The notes under the pieces were generated by a model that saw only the letters and a list, made by a program, of their open reading frames with translations, made no database searches and was not told where the DNA came from. This document shows, piece by piece, positions 12,501 to 24,080 of a stretch of DNA of 64,000 nucleotides. A program made the translations under genes and the position numbers. Location: assembly GCA_964057225.1 (NCBI GenBank), contig OZ059897.1, positions 17,050,001-17,114,000 on the forward strand, in the 5' to 3' direction. Position 1 is the stretch's first letter. The number at the start of each line of letters is the position of its first letter. Source of the stretch: Auanema rhodensis. Its lineage: Eukaryota; Nematoda; Chromadorea; Rhabditida; Rhabditidae.

Positions 12501-15346
12501 ATATGGTGATGATGGCGTCAACAGGAATTTTAAGATAAATAAGAAGAAGAATTAATAGAAGATATGAAAACGTCAGCTCAAAAAATCTTTTTGTATAATC
12601 TAACACATGTCTTTATAGAAAAAGAACAACTAGAGGGAGGATATGAATGGTGAAACTATAATAAAAGATATTTAAATAATCATGAGCCCCATAAATTTGA
12701 GACAAAAATAATTATTAATTTTGTTTTTATTATAATAAAAAAAAATGAATTTTTGTTTTTTAAATAAAATCTTTACATTTGTAAAAATAAAGTTCAAAAA
12801 GTTGTTATAAAAGGAGAGAATGTGATCTTCTTTATCTTTCGATAATTTATTTCTAACGATATCCTTTTAATCAGAAAAATGCAAGGAGGAAAGATAAAAG
12901 AATGATGCCTAAGGATGTTGACCTTGTATCAAGATCACGTATCAGGCTCGACAAAACTACCCTGTCTCTTCTTCTTTTTCTTCTTATTCGTCATCTCTTC
13001 ATTTTTCAATTTTTCATTAATTTCTGCCTGGGCTGCGCCAGATTTACTTTCAAAGACGTAAATAGTGCTGACGGCTGGTTGTATGTCCCGAAAAATATCG
13101 TTGACGTTGTTGGTTGTGAACGACGACATCAGAATGACACAGCTGATTGACTAACTGTATGTCAATGAAATCATGACGTAAAAAGATAATTTCAAACGAT
13201 TTTCAAAAAAATAGAGAAAATAAGAAAAATATCTTCTTATCAATATATTGATATATGCAATCCTTTTTGATATTTAAAAACAACAACAACAGAAAATTGG
13301 ATAGAAGTGCTAACGTTAAAACTTATTCTGATGTGATGATATAATCTTCACGTGAAATTTTAGTTTTTAAGAATTTAATTTGAAATATAGAGAAAAATCT
13401 AACCTCCCAGAGAAAATTACAACAAAGACAATCATTGCAAGAATTGACCCAACAATCAAAGGAGCTGTTTCCATTCCCATTCTTCGGACTTCTACTGAAA
13501 CCATGGAATCCCCAGTTACCTCACACTGAAAAAATAACATAAAATTGTATTTTTACTTCCTAAAACTACTTATAAAACAAATACGTTCTAGAAAATAGTT
13601 TTATGAAACAAGTTTCTTCATATCATATTTTGTACCAAAAAATAAACTAACTGTGTTAATTAATTATTTGTATAGAAAGGAAAAGAAATAGCAAATATCT
13701 ATTCTATTAATTATTTCGTTTTTTTCTATTATTGACTATATCATAATATTATTAATTTACCTTAAGTATATCAAATTGTGGCAACTTGAAAGCTTTACGA
13801 GCTTCGACAAGCCATTTATATATGGCATCAGATGTTTCATATGATGTTACTAGATAGAATGGTAGAATAGCCGTTGTAAAAGCTTTAATCTGTTTCGAAT
13901 TATTGAACAATTCAATACCGTATACGTTATTTCCTGAAAAATCATTTTTATTTTAAAACAACTAAGAAGAACTTTTATTAAACAGAGTTATTCCCTCATA
14001 TTGCAAAACTTGAAAATAAAAATCAAATCTTTATGATTTTCCTAGTTTTTTTATTTCACCTCATTTTAACTAAATCTTTTAATACGGATTAATTCAATGA
14101 GAAAAGAGCGCCAAGGAAATCTTCAATTATCTCATAACCTTCAATGGTTTCTTGGTAAATTCACAATACTTTTACGTATTTTAGAGAAGATGTTCATTTT
14201 AAAAAAAAAATCAAAATATGCTTTCAGAGTAATACTTTAAACAAACCTATAAATGCTTCTGTTCCAAAAATTTCAACTTGAGGATAACTGAATGTACTTG
14301 GATTAGTTTCATCATACAGTTTTAGAAAAGCTAGAAAAGCTGTATTCAATTCACAATAAGGTTCACATAAATCGCGGAAAGTATAATTCTAAAAGAAACA
14401 AATTAGTTCATTTATAATTATTAATTTTACCTTATCCTGGTGAACAACGCTCACATTATTTTGAAGTGTTTTGACAAAAGATATGAGCTTCGATCGGTAT
14501 TTCTCTCGAAGTAAGGAGCCACCATCACGAGCCAAAACCATTATGTAAGATGGATCGAGAGTTCCATTCTGTAAAAATAGAGATGTTATAAAGATTATTA
14601 TATTATTTTTATTTTTATAATCTCATAACAAGACACTCTGATGAAAATAATCAACGATTTTGAAAAAAACCGATAGGTATAAATTAATTGGATAATAAAG
14701 GAAATTAATGGAAAACAAATAGTTCAGAAAGATTGATGTCGGAAATTTTATTAGTATTCGAATTTACTATATCCTTATTGGTTAAAATATTTTTATAACA
14801 TATTACTTCTAAAAAAAAAGTATTTTTTACTTCAGCTGTAGTCCTCCCTTTCTTGTATTGTCATCTTAATGGTTGAAAAAACTTTTTTTTTTGAATAAGA
14901 TTTACAAGAAAAAGAAGTTTTCGAACAAGTAACTACTTCATATCATTTGTCAAAAAATACTTGAAAAAGGTTCAAAATTACAAAATGTTTTCTGAATTAA
15001 AGATTGGAAGGAAAACAAAAACAGAACTTGGTGAGACAATAAATATCAAAAACATTTAGTACAAACCTGATTAAGAAATGCTTTAGAAACTTCATATTCC
15101 TTTCGACTTGGAGAATCCATTGGAGAATATTCGGTTCGAACATTGTTAACCTTAATTATAATTAATAAATTAATATAAAATATAAAATATATTATAACTA
15201 ACTTCCTCAAACCATATCAATCCTACGCTGAAGAATGTTGTAAGACTTAGGGACAGAAATATGACAACACCAGGACGTCGACCAATCAAAGATCCCAACG
15301 GTAAGAATATCCGTTCAAGAAAATTTTCAAAATATCTACACAACAT
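9573..15346 (-). CDS. Patched-related (PTR/PTCHD) sterol-sensing-domain membrane protein
   Basis: PTR proteins are RND-type, roughly 12-pass membrane proteins related to Patched and Dispatched; in nematodes many act in cuticle and apical-matrix secretion and moulting. Exon by exon, the frame gives a first membrane helix in exon 1 ([18 protein letters not shown]), a large Cys-containing extracellular loop, then the sterol-sensing half with [12 protein letters not shown] (about 11905-11945), which carries the RND Asp pair. The second half repeats this plan and ends with [13 protein letters not shown] (about 10205-10245), the typical PTR motif. The C-terminal tail ends at 9573. The start at 15346 follows an acceptor-like ttttcag with no upstream exon, which suits trans-splicing. 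An unusually large intron (about 12131-13401) separates the exon ending IFSGR from the sterol-sensing exon. The specific ptr paralogue cannot be assigned. Confidence 0.9.
12131..13401 (-). other. Large intron of the PTR gene
   Basis: About 1.27 kb separates two in-frame PTR exons, against about 45-60 bases for many of its other introns. It is AT-rich except for a GC-richer patch at about 12900-13150 holding an orphan ORF, and another at about 12420-12520 with a full CRE palindrome (TGACGTCA at 12490-12497). Confidence 0.8.
12935..13129 (-). CDS. Orphan 64-residue ORF nested in PTR intron
   Basis: An ATG-initiated frame lies on the same strand as the host gene, preceded by a plausible acceptor (gtcaatcag) 13 bases upstream. 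The product is hydrophilic, begins [18 protein letters not shown], continues with a mixed acidic and basic region and ends in a Lys-rich stretch [10 protein letters not shown]. Its GC content is clearly higher than the surrounding intron and its amino-acid composition is protein-like. A possible donor (gtagttttg) follows the Lys run, so it may be an exon of a longer nested transcript. I recognise no family. It could also be an alternative exon or a chance ORF. Confidence 0.35.
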   Translation of the reverse strand: MSSFTTNNVNDIFRDIQPAVSTIYVFESKSGAAQAEINEKLKNEEMTNKKKKKKRQGSFVEPDT

Positions 15347-15799
15347 CTTTCTGATTCTGAAAATAGCAAGAATATGAATCAAAATATGTTATATAGTATA
15401 CCTGTCAGGTTATAGTTAACCTTAATTATATTTTAAAACTACTATAATCAGAGAAGTCAAGAACCCCAGCAATGAAAAAAAAAATCTGAAAATTAATAAG
15501 TTATAAGATAACAAAATTAGTTAAACGTAGTTAAACTTTAAAAAAAATACAATTTAAGTAAATGAGTGTTGAAAAACAAGAAATAAAAGCATAATTATTG
15601 AATACAGAGGTTAATATTGGAACTTCAATATCTACAGGACTAAAGAAATGATGAAACTTTACCCTAAATCTAAAAACTTTTCCTATAACTTCAATTATCT
15701 TTTTTTTTCTTTCTCTCACGTCTTACTGAACTGTGGATGTAAGGCGCATGTGCTAACGGTACATGCTTGGAAATAGGCGGAGTCCGAATAAGTTTTGGC

Positions 15800-15955
15800 G
15801 GAAAGAAAGAAAGAAAGAGAGAGGGAGAGAAAGAGGGAGAGAAAGAGAGAGAGAGAAAGAGAGAGGGAGAGAGAGAGGGAGAGAGAGAGGGAGAGAGAGA
15901 GGGAGAGAGAGAGAGGGAGAGAGAGGGAGAGAGAGAGAGAGAGATAGAGAGAGAA
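15800..15955. repeat. Polypurine GA-rich microsatellite
   Basis: An almost uninterrupted purine run of gaga, gggaga and aaga units lies on the plus strand. Long artificial ORFs appear across it on both strands and should be ignored. Confidence 0.9.
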
Positions 15956-18900
15956 ATAGACAGCAAAACGAAAATTTCTGCAGAGGGAATAAGGGCAAAA
16001 TGAGAATAAGAGACAAATTTTTTTTCTCATAACCGTCATTTCATTGCAAATCTTTTCCAATCTTCTAGTGTTATTAAAATTTTAAGATCTTTTTTTTTCT
16101 GAATCATCTATAGTTCGCGTGAAATGCATTAAAGTGCACACGTGAAATGATAAGCAGATTCTAATTTGTTACGTGATAATATTTTTACGTGAGAAAAGAT
16201 TACTCTAGATGTAGAGATTGACTTTGACGAAGAAGATATTTTCGATTTAATTCAGAATATGAACGGTTGATATTATTTGTTAATTCTGTAGATCGGAAAA
16301 TGCAGTTGAATCAATCAGTTAAGAAAAAGATTGAACATTTTTTTAGCAAAATGTTGGCACCCTTATCATATAAGGCGTGCAAAATGATTTCAAAGAACTG
16401 GATCTAAGTGGTAGAACGGAAATAAACCTTATTTTCGGGAACAAAAGTTTTTAAAAATAAAAAAAAATGATTACGAGGAAAATAAAAGAATAGGGTGGAG
16501 GGAAAAAAGATATGAAATGAATTATAGAAAATAATAGAATGAGAAGAAAATGTTTGAAAAGTTGAAATATCTCTTATGGAAACGTGAGTAATAAAGTCGC
16601 AGTCTAAAAAAATATTTCACTTTCCTAGAAATGATCTGACTGATGAACAAGATTGAACTTTCAAATGAAATTTAATTTGATATGAATTACAAGGAACTTT
16701 TATATATAAAGAAGTTCAAAATGCTTGTATAAATATATATATATAAGAGTATATTTTAAAAAAAAAATTTAAGTTAAAGTAGCATAAATGCATAAAATGA
16801 TATCCTGTTTCATCAATTTAATAGACATTGTTTAATTGCTAGTTCAATTCAATCGAACATTTTCATGAATAAAAAAAAATAAAGCTTCTTCTTATCATCT
16901 TCCTCATTTAACCAGTTCAATTTTTCTTTTAAAAGAAATTTAAGAAACTGGTGATGTTTGCTGGCAATTTAGAAGAAAAAGTGAGAAGAGATAGAATGAA
17001 ACAAAAAGATAGAGGTAAAATGAAATGACCTGATAGATCAGGCAATCAGAAGGTTTATGGTATAAACTCTTGTAAATTTTAACACCCTAGAACACCTTAA
17101 TTTTTTTCGCAATTTCAACAAGATGAAAAAAAAGGAAATGAACACTTGATGGCAATCTAGGAGGGAAAACGGGAATCAGACTTTTGATCCATCGTCGATG
17201 TCGCTGATAATCGTTCATTCTTTGTGCTCTTTCTCTCATCGAGTTATCCGATATCATGTTTTATTTTTTATTGAAAAAGACAGGATTTTAATTTTGAAAA
17301 CTGGTTCTTTCATATATTCGATGACATCTCAGACTACTTTTTGAACTTATATGTATGTACTTATATAAATAAGTGGAAAAATATTTTCATTTAATAATAT
17401 CCTAATTTAGTTAATAAATTTTGGTCTAAGCATCTTCTCCTCGATACTGTATATATATACATATATGTGTGTGCGTGTAAAAAACAAGAACTACTTCTAA
17501 AAATGATAAAAAAAGAAGGTTAACATGATTAGATGTCACATGTGTTTGACAATTTAATGACGTCATTAGTTCTCTAATATGGCAAATGTACAAATAGAAA
17601 GATCTGGCTTCAGATGCCAACAACATAGAATAGTCTAAGATTTTATAACAAAACTAATAAGAATAATAAGCAAAACAAGCAAATGAAAAAAGAGGAACTG
17701 TCTATTCTCTCGTTATTTTTGCTATACCCTTATACTCTTCAATCTTTTTCAATTTCTCTTTTACATCTCTTCTACATATAGCACTTCTATATGTAGATAG
17801 CTTCCTTCTCTCCTCACTATTTATAGTTCTAGCAATCACATTTTGGATTTCTTTCATATCAACATATATAAGATTTACATTTAGACAAGTTGTAGCAGAA
17901 AAACTTCAATCTTTTCGCTTCATGTCATCATCAACATCAATAATAGCCCTTTGCATAGCTTTTTGGATGGTTTTTTAAAGACTTCTTTCTATCTAATATC
18001 TATTTCGGAAACTTTTGCTTTAACTGACAACAAAATAAACTGTTTGTATAACAACGATTTCTTGAACAAAAAGAAGTTACAATAGTATTTTACACCTTGA
18101 ATATCATATAGTTATTGATGTTGATAACAAATTCAATCTTAGCTTGTTGTCTGTTTATATTTTAAATATTGTTTAAACAGCATAATATAGAATACAAATT
18201 TAATAAAAGAATCTGAAGAAACGAGAATATTCAATCATTAGTCATCATCCTTATTGCCAAAAGCAATGCTTTACAGGAATGCGGTAAATGATTTAAACAG
18301 AGAGATCACGTATGCAGAGAAAGACTGATTTTTAGTTTTCATGACATATGGCAGACAAAACATCAACAGATTAGTTCATTTCAGATGAAAAGTCATTAAG
18401 TTGAAGAATTTCTAGGTGAACTACAAAAAAAAAGATTCCGAATCAGTAGAGAGTTTAGAAGTTGCAGGATTCGTATATGTCTTTTACAAGACGAAATAAG
18501 AAAAGAAGCAAACTTGGAAACATATCGTCTCCAACTTTTTTTCTTAATTTGGATCGCCTTACGGACAATAGACGCTACGTCCCATTTCCGAAAACCTAGT
18601 TGACAGTGAATATCTTCTAACTATTCATCTTATTATCACCAACTTTGGCATAGCACGATTGAAAACGCTCGACGATATACTACACATGTACAAAACAAAG
18701 GGTACAAGTAGGAATCTGATTCAAATACTGAAACTTGTTCAGCATGATTATGAGTTTTGCATATTTATTGGATAAGGTTTATGAATACGTTTTGAAGAAT
18801 TAAAAACCTGCTTTTATACATTCAAAGATGAGGATTAAGACATGTATCATTGTACTGTTGAAAATCATATGATGAAAGGTAAGCACATATGAATTACAGA

Positions 18901-21132
18901 AAACAAATTTCTTATTATTTCTAAACATCAACTATTTTGTTAAAAAAGAAAGAATTGAAAATAATTGTGTTAAAAATGATATATGCATGCCTAACGTAGG
19001 GAAATGATGACGAAAATGTTGATGACTTCAGTGAATTCTTCAAGTTCTATGGCGGTTAATGTGGTGAGTAAATGTGTTTATTACACAACAAAAAGTGGAA
19101 TTATCTTTCTTCATTCTTCTATTTGACTCTTCGTCTTTCTATATCTGTACTGATAATTCTCTGCCTACTTCTCAATCATTCAGATAGTCTCTATTAATAT
19201 TGCCATCGTCTTCAAACTTTAATTTGTTTTCTCTTTTTCTCTTAATTTTTCCTTCTTTCGTCTGTACATCTACTTTTCATTCGTCCGTTTATCCTCTCTT
19301 CCCTATTTAAGCTTTCCGTAGATTCTCTCATTCTATCTTCTCTCAATCTTCATCTATTTTCCCAAAACCTCCTTTATACACCTTCGATATTGCCCTTGAG
19401 CGATCAGGTTCGTACTAGCTTCCTTCGGCAAAATTGGTGACACATTAAGCTTGAAAATGGATATGTCGAGATTGTGGTTTGACATGATGTCAAAAATTGA
19501 AAGATACATCATAGTAATAAAGGAATTAGTTTAAAATGAAATTATAAAGATGAAAGTAAAGAATATAAGGAAGTAGAACTATCATACTATATTATTAGTA
19601 TCAAATATAAAGAGAAGAAGTGATTTTCCAAAAAAAAAGAAGAAAAAGAATTCAAATAAATTTACTTTCACTGATAAAAATGTTCTATTAAAGTAAAGTT
19701 TGCAATGAAATTTAATCACAAATAAACCTGGAACAGCAATATGTCTTTATAAGTATAACGACTATTTAGAATATTGGAAACTTGAAAAAAAAGTATTTGT
19801 GAAGAAAAAAAAAGGAAAAAGAAGAAAATTCATAAAACTGTATATGTATGGAGAGTTTCCATCAAGTTAAATTTTTTTTATAGGTGATAAAACAAAAATA
19901 AATAAATCTGAAGAAAATGAAGTGTTAGGTAGACGTATATCTTAAAGAAGAAAGCTGGTGACGATAGTCTTTTACCAAATGGAAATACTTCATCTACTTA
20001 GGTCCCACCTCTGTTTCTCGCTTTCTTACATAAATACATTCAGATTAATACAAATATATAGATGGAATGCTTCCATTAGCATTTTAACAGAAACAAGTAA
20101 TAGACCCATAACTATTTGGATTTCAAAGTTGTTCAAATCATTTTATAAAACTAGTTAATAACTATAAAGAATGAAACTTCTAAATCATTCAAAGAAAAAT
20201 TTAAAATCTTAAATATCAAAACAATCAGAGAAAACCAGAAAACCGAGTTATTTTTTATATTCAAAAGTATATTACTATAATAAATTTGAAATAGTCAAAG
20301 TAATTAGACAAGAAAAAGGATATTATACTATTGGTAATATATTGTAAGAAAGCTATTTTAATCTTAAATATATATAGATTATCGTAATATTAAAAGTATT
20401 TCAACTATTTTTTAAAAATTAAATATATTTTTGTCTTTATTATGTGTTTTTAAGATTACTTTTCAAAAACTATTAGTCTCTCTATATGACCTTAATATTA
20501 GTAATTTTTAGAAAAAATAAATTAGACACCATGATTCAGTATAATTCAAGGCAAATTGCTATGAAAAACAAGAAAAGTTTAGAGATTAAAAAATGTTGTA
20601 AAATATACAAAATATAAATTACTCACAACTGATAATATCTTATAAATTAGGAAATTATTGAAAAATAGATAAGAAAAATGAAAAGGACAGTCAGTTTTGG
20701 TGTGAAAAAAATAATTTTCGAAGCATGCTGGAATAAGGCCGAAAGTGAAAAGTGAAAAAGAAAATAGATATCTTAAGATTAGAATCTCAATTCTCTTGAT
20801 TGCTAAAGCGTGAAAAACTTAACACTATATAAAAAAAGTTTTAATGAACAGTATCAGCGAAGATTCAAAATATTTGGAAAAGCTTCGGAAAAGGAAAGTG
20901 CTAAGAATATGAAAAGTCTATGCACTCTAAACATTCTTTCACTATTTCTTTTTTTTGTCTTTTTGATGTAGTCAATCAGTTTGTTAGGCAGTTTGACTAT
21001 ACTGCCTACATACGTCAAGGTCTTTTGCAGAGACTGCCGGTAGTGTGATTGAGAAGCAGAGGAAGGTTACGAGAGAGGGAGAGATAGAGAGAGGGAGAGA
21101 GCGAAGCTGAAAATACCTAGACTAATTTCAAG

Positions 21133-21381
21133 ATGAGGACGGATTTTCAAGGAAGAAGTTCTCTCTATCGCAAATGTAACACCACCTACCACCCTCTTAT
21201 CGACAATGCTTTCTTATTACGATCGAACCCTAAGAACAAGAATTTGTACTTGAAACATCACTTAGTAATATCAGCAAAGCTATGGCCTTTTACAAACATA
21301 AGAAGCATACTAGCCTTACTTCATAGTGATTTTGCCTCGACGTTGGAAATGCTTGTATCCAAAGATGTCGTTTATATTTAA
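21133..21381 (+). CDS. Orphan ORF, 82 codons, low confidence
   Basis: An ATG frame directly follows an acceptor-like AG (tttcaag). It is GC-richer than its surroundings. The product starts MRTDFQGRSSLYRKCNTTYH and has no signal peptide, no clear domain and no recognised relatives. No partner exons were found. It may be a species-specific gene, part of a longer transcript or chance. Confidence 0.2.
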   Translation: MRTDFQGRSSLYRKCNTTYHPLIDNAFLLRSNPKNKNLYLKHHLVISAKLWPFTNIRSILALLHSDFASTLEMLVSKDVVYI

Positions 21382-21570
21382 AAAAGAAGATATTGTCACT
21401 CTGAACTTGAATTTGATATTAACTGTAGTCTGATTTCTCATATATTTGCAGACCTGTATTATAGTTATTGATGAATGATAATTATATATTATTTCTTCTT
21501 TAGTCATTTAAAGTATAAAAGTTTAAAAAAGAAAATGACAAGTATTAATGATTATTTTTTCTCGATTATA

Positions 21571-21572
<2 letters not shown>

Positions 21573-21647
<75 letters not shown>
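21573..21647. repeat. (CT)n microsatellite
   Basis: About 37 perfect CT dinucleotides are followed by tttctttctt. The long Ser/Leu ORF across it is an artefact. Confidence 0.95.
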
Positions 21648-21659
<12 letters not shown>

Positions 21660-23789
21660 GTTTATTCTTCTTCTTTCCTCATTACAAAGGAAATATAACT
21701 GTGAACACAAATTCTGGGGTATAAGTATATTTTACTTTTTGTCTATTCATCAACTAGCTTTAGTTAGCATTGGCGCCAACCTTGAAATGCACAGATGGGT
21801 AGTCAACCATCTACAAGAAGGACATGCTACTACTACTGCTAAGATCATATATTTCATTATTTTGTAAAATTCAAGATATTAAAGAAGATTATTGGAAGAA
21901 TGTGTATATTATACTCATATTTTAGCTGTTTTACATTCCAAATAACCCATAATATTATTATAGTCTTATATAGAATCCCCTATGTTCTGAAGCAGAACAC
22001 AAAAAAAGAAAGAAAAACGAAAACGAGCCGACAGGTGTACCGATGGGTAGTTGATCTAGTCTAGATTTTCGTATAAGACAATAGAGAACGGCAAAAATAC
22101 TTGCAGATGACGAAAAAGGAAGGAGCAGAATAATCGCGATATGTCCTTGCTTCAAAGTTTTTTTTTCAGAATTATTGCTTTTTCAGGAAAATAATAGTAG
22201 ATGATTTGGGTTAAAAGGGATAGAAAGATAGCCTTATTAGGTTCGTATAGATCATTTAGATAACGTTATATGCTTGATGCTGATGATGTCCAAGAAAAAC
22301 TAACGAAGAAGCTCATCCTAAAGAGAAATTGGGAGAGTTTTAGAATATATAAATTTTATGGAATATACTTCAAAATAATAGGTTGATGTCATGCTGAATA
22401 ATGATGATGTTGTTCTAATTCCTTAAAATGTTTTAGTATTTAATAAAAACCTCGGCAACAGCAGTGAAACATGTAAAAGAAAATGATGAGGAAACTTGTT
22501 TTACTGATGATTAGTTTGTACGAAATAAGTCGAGGAAATAAAAGATGGGATAGAAGATTTTTCTAAACAAATTCACCTATTATAAGCATGAAACACTCAA
22601 TTAATTTTGATTTGATTTCTTTCAGATATATTCCCAAGAACATACAAAAGAAAATATTCGTTTATAAGATTGTATAGATCGATGTAATTCAAAGTAAAGT
22701 TAAGAACATTCTAAATGTGGTCAAGTTCAACGCTCTAATTCCTCTCGAATAATCTTGCCAAAATGTTGAGAATATGAACATTTTTTTAAACTTGCTGGTT
22801 TTGCTAATTTATTTATAAAATGTAGGTTTCTACATAATAATATCTACATATATAGCTGAGATATGTATATATACTATATAATGCATACCATTAACGGTTT
22901 TTTTTTAAAAAGCAGTTTTAGTATAATATAAGTAAAATTTACTATTCTTCTTCTTTCAAAGTTCAATAAATATTATTTATATCAAAATATAACTTGTAAC
23001 TACTTGAACTTTAAAAAATTAAAAATATAAAGAGTATAATTTAAGTGTAATAGGTAGTACTCAGGAAGTAAAATAAAAAGATCTAATTGTGTAAATGAAA
23101 AAAAAAGAAAGAAGAAGAGGAGATGAATTGGATGATTGATATAAACTAAAATTGATATAGTTTAATATAGACAAATTCATAAATTAATGGAAATAAAAAG
23201 AAAAAGAAAAGGGGCGGCAAAAAAACAACATAAGTACAAGCACGATATGGTACATTGACGGTTGTAAAAATGAATTGCAATGGGCACAAAGTAGAAACTC
23301 AACGAAAGTAGACCGATAGTCTATCGTATAATGCTTGATGCTTGCAAAGTAACATTGTTTCTTCGAACAATAAGAAGCAAAAACAAGATGCAGAAGGAAG
23401 AAGAGATTTCTAGAAAATTTATTAAAAAAGAAAAGACATTATCAATGAATCAAAATGAATTTAAAAAATATAAAAGAATATGTTATGTAGAATATCTTGT
23501 ACAGAACATAATCAAAGATAAAGAGAAAGAGAGGGAAATCAAGAAAACAAGAATGAACTTAGCTTTATTCCTATTGCAAGTAAATTATTGTAAAATAAGA
23601 TCGAATAATTTACTTTGGTGTTTTCTAGTTTACCTATTTTGATTTTCTAGTAAGTAAAAATCTAATTTCTACTTTTTCTTTTTCAAACGTCTTTCTTGTA
23701 TTTTGAAAAAAAAGCAACTCGAGATGGACAATATTTGTTGAAGAAAATTCAAATTTTCATGTCATAGTTATTCAACTAGGTAATAGTTC

Positions 23790-24080
23790 TTATTTAATGG
23801 GCACAGTGACAAGAAGAGTAAAAAGCCCAACAATCCATGCCATTTGAAAACTCAAACAACAGGTCATAACAGCATGAAAGCAAGGGCGCAGCAACAAGAC
23901 AAATGAGGTTGTTATAAAGAAAAAAATTAAAAACATGTGGGCAATACCATATTCAGTTATATGATGGCAGAATATGCCTACATGTCTAGAACAAGTGTAC
24001 GCTACTGATGGTGGTATAAGTGCCGAAAGAGACTGGAAAGAAACGGCGTCGTCATCGAAGGAGGAGGAGGAAAAGGACAA
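23790..24080 (-). CDS. Orphan hydrophobic ORF, low confidence
   Basis: This minus-strand frame's C-terminal half has two or three hydrophobic segments (FLIFFFITTSFVLLL, then WIVGLFTLLVTVP) and it ends in a stop just after VPIK. The GC content is higher than nearby sequence. It could be the last exon of a small membrane protein, but no upstream exon was convincing and the family is not recognised. Confidence 0.2.
   Translation of the reverse strand: MSFSSSSFDDDAVSFQSLSALIPPSVAYTCSRHVGIFCHHITEYGIAHMFLIFFFITTSFVLLLRPCFHAVMTCCLSFQMAWIVGLFTLLVTVPIK

Noticed and set aside
12421-12606. Hydrophobic minus-strand ORF in PTR intron
   Set aside because: Begins with GTG, has no in-frame ATG, and an in-frame stop lies just upstream; no acceptor links it to the MSSFTT exon.
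15691-16060. Ser/Leu and Arg/Glu repeat ORFs on both strands
   Set aside because: Artefacts of the GA/CT polypurine repeat.
19380-19450. CTTCGGCA motif resembling the U6 snRNA 5' region
   Set aside because: The similarity stops after a few bases and the conserved ACAGAGA box is absent.
21475-21867. 130-codon plus-strand ORF with Ser-Leu repeat
   Set aside because: Most of its length is the (CT)n microsatellite.
23331-23642. 103-codon Lys-rich plus-strand ORF
   Set aside because: AT-rich composition matches background; no signal, domain or splice support.
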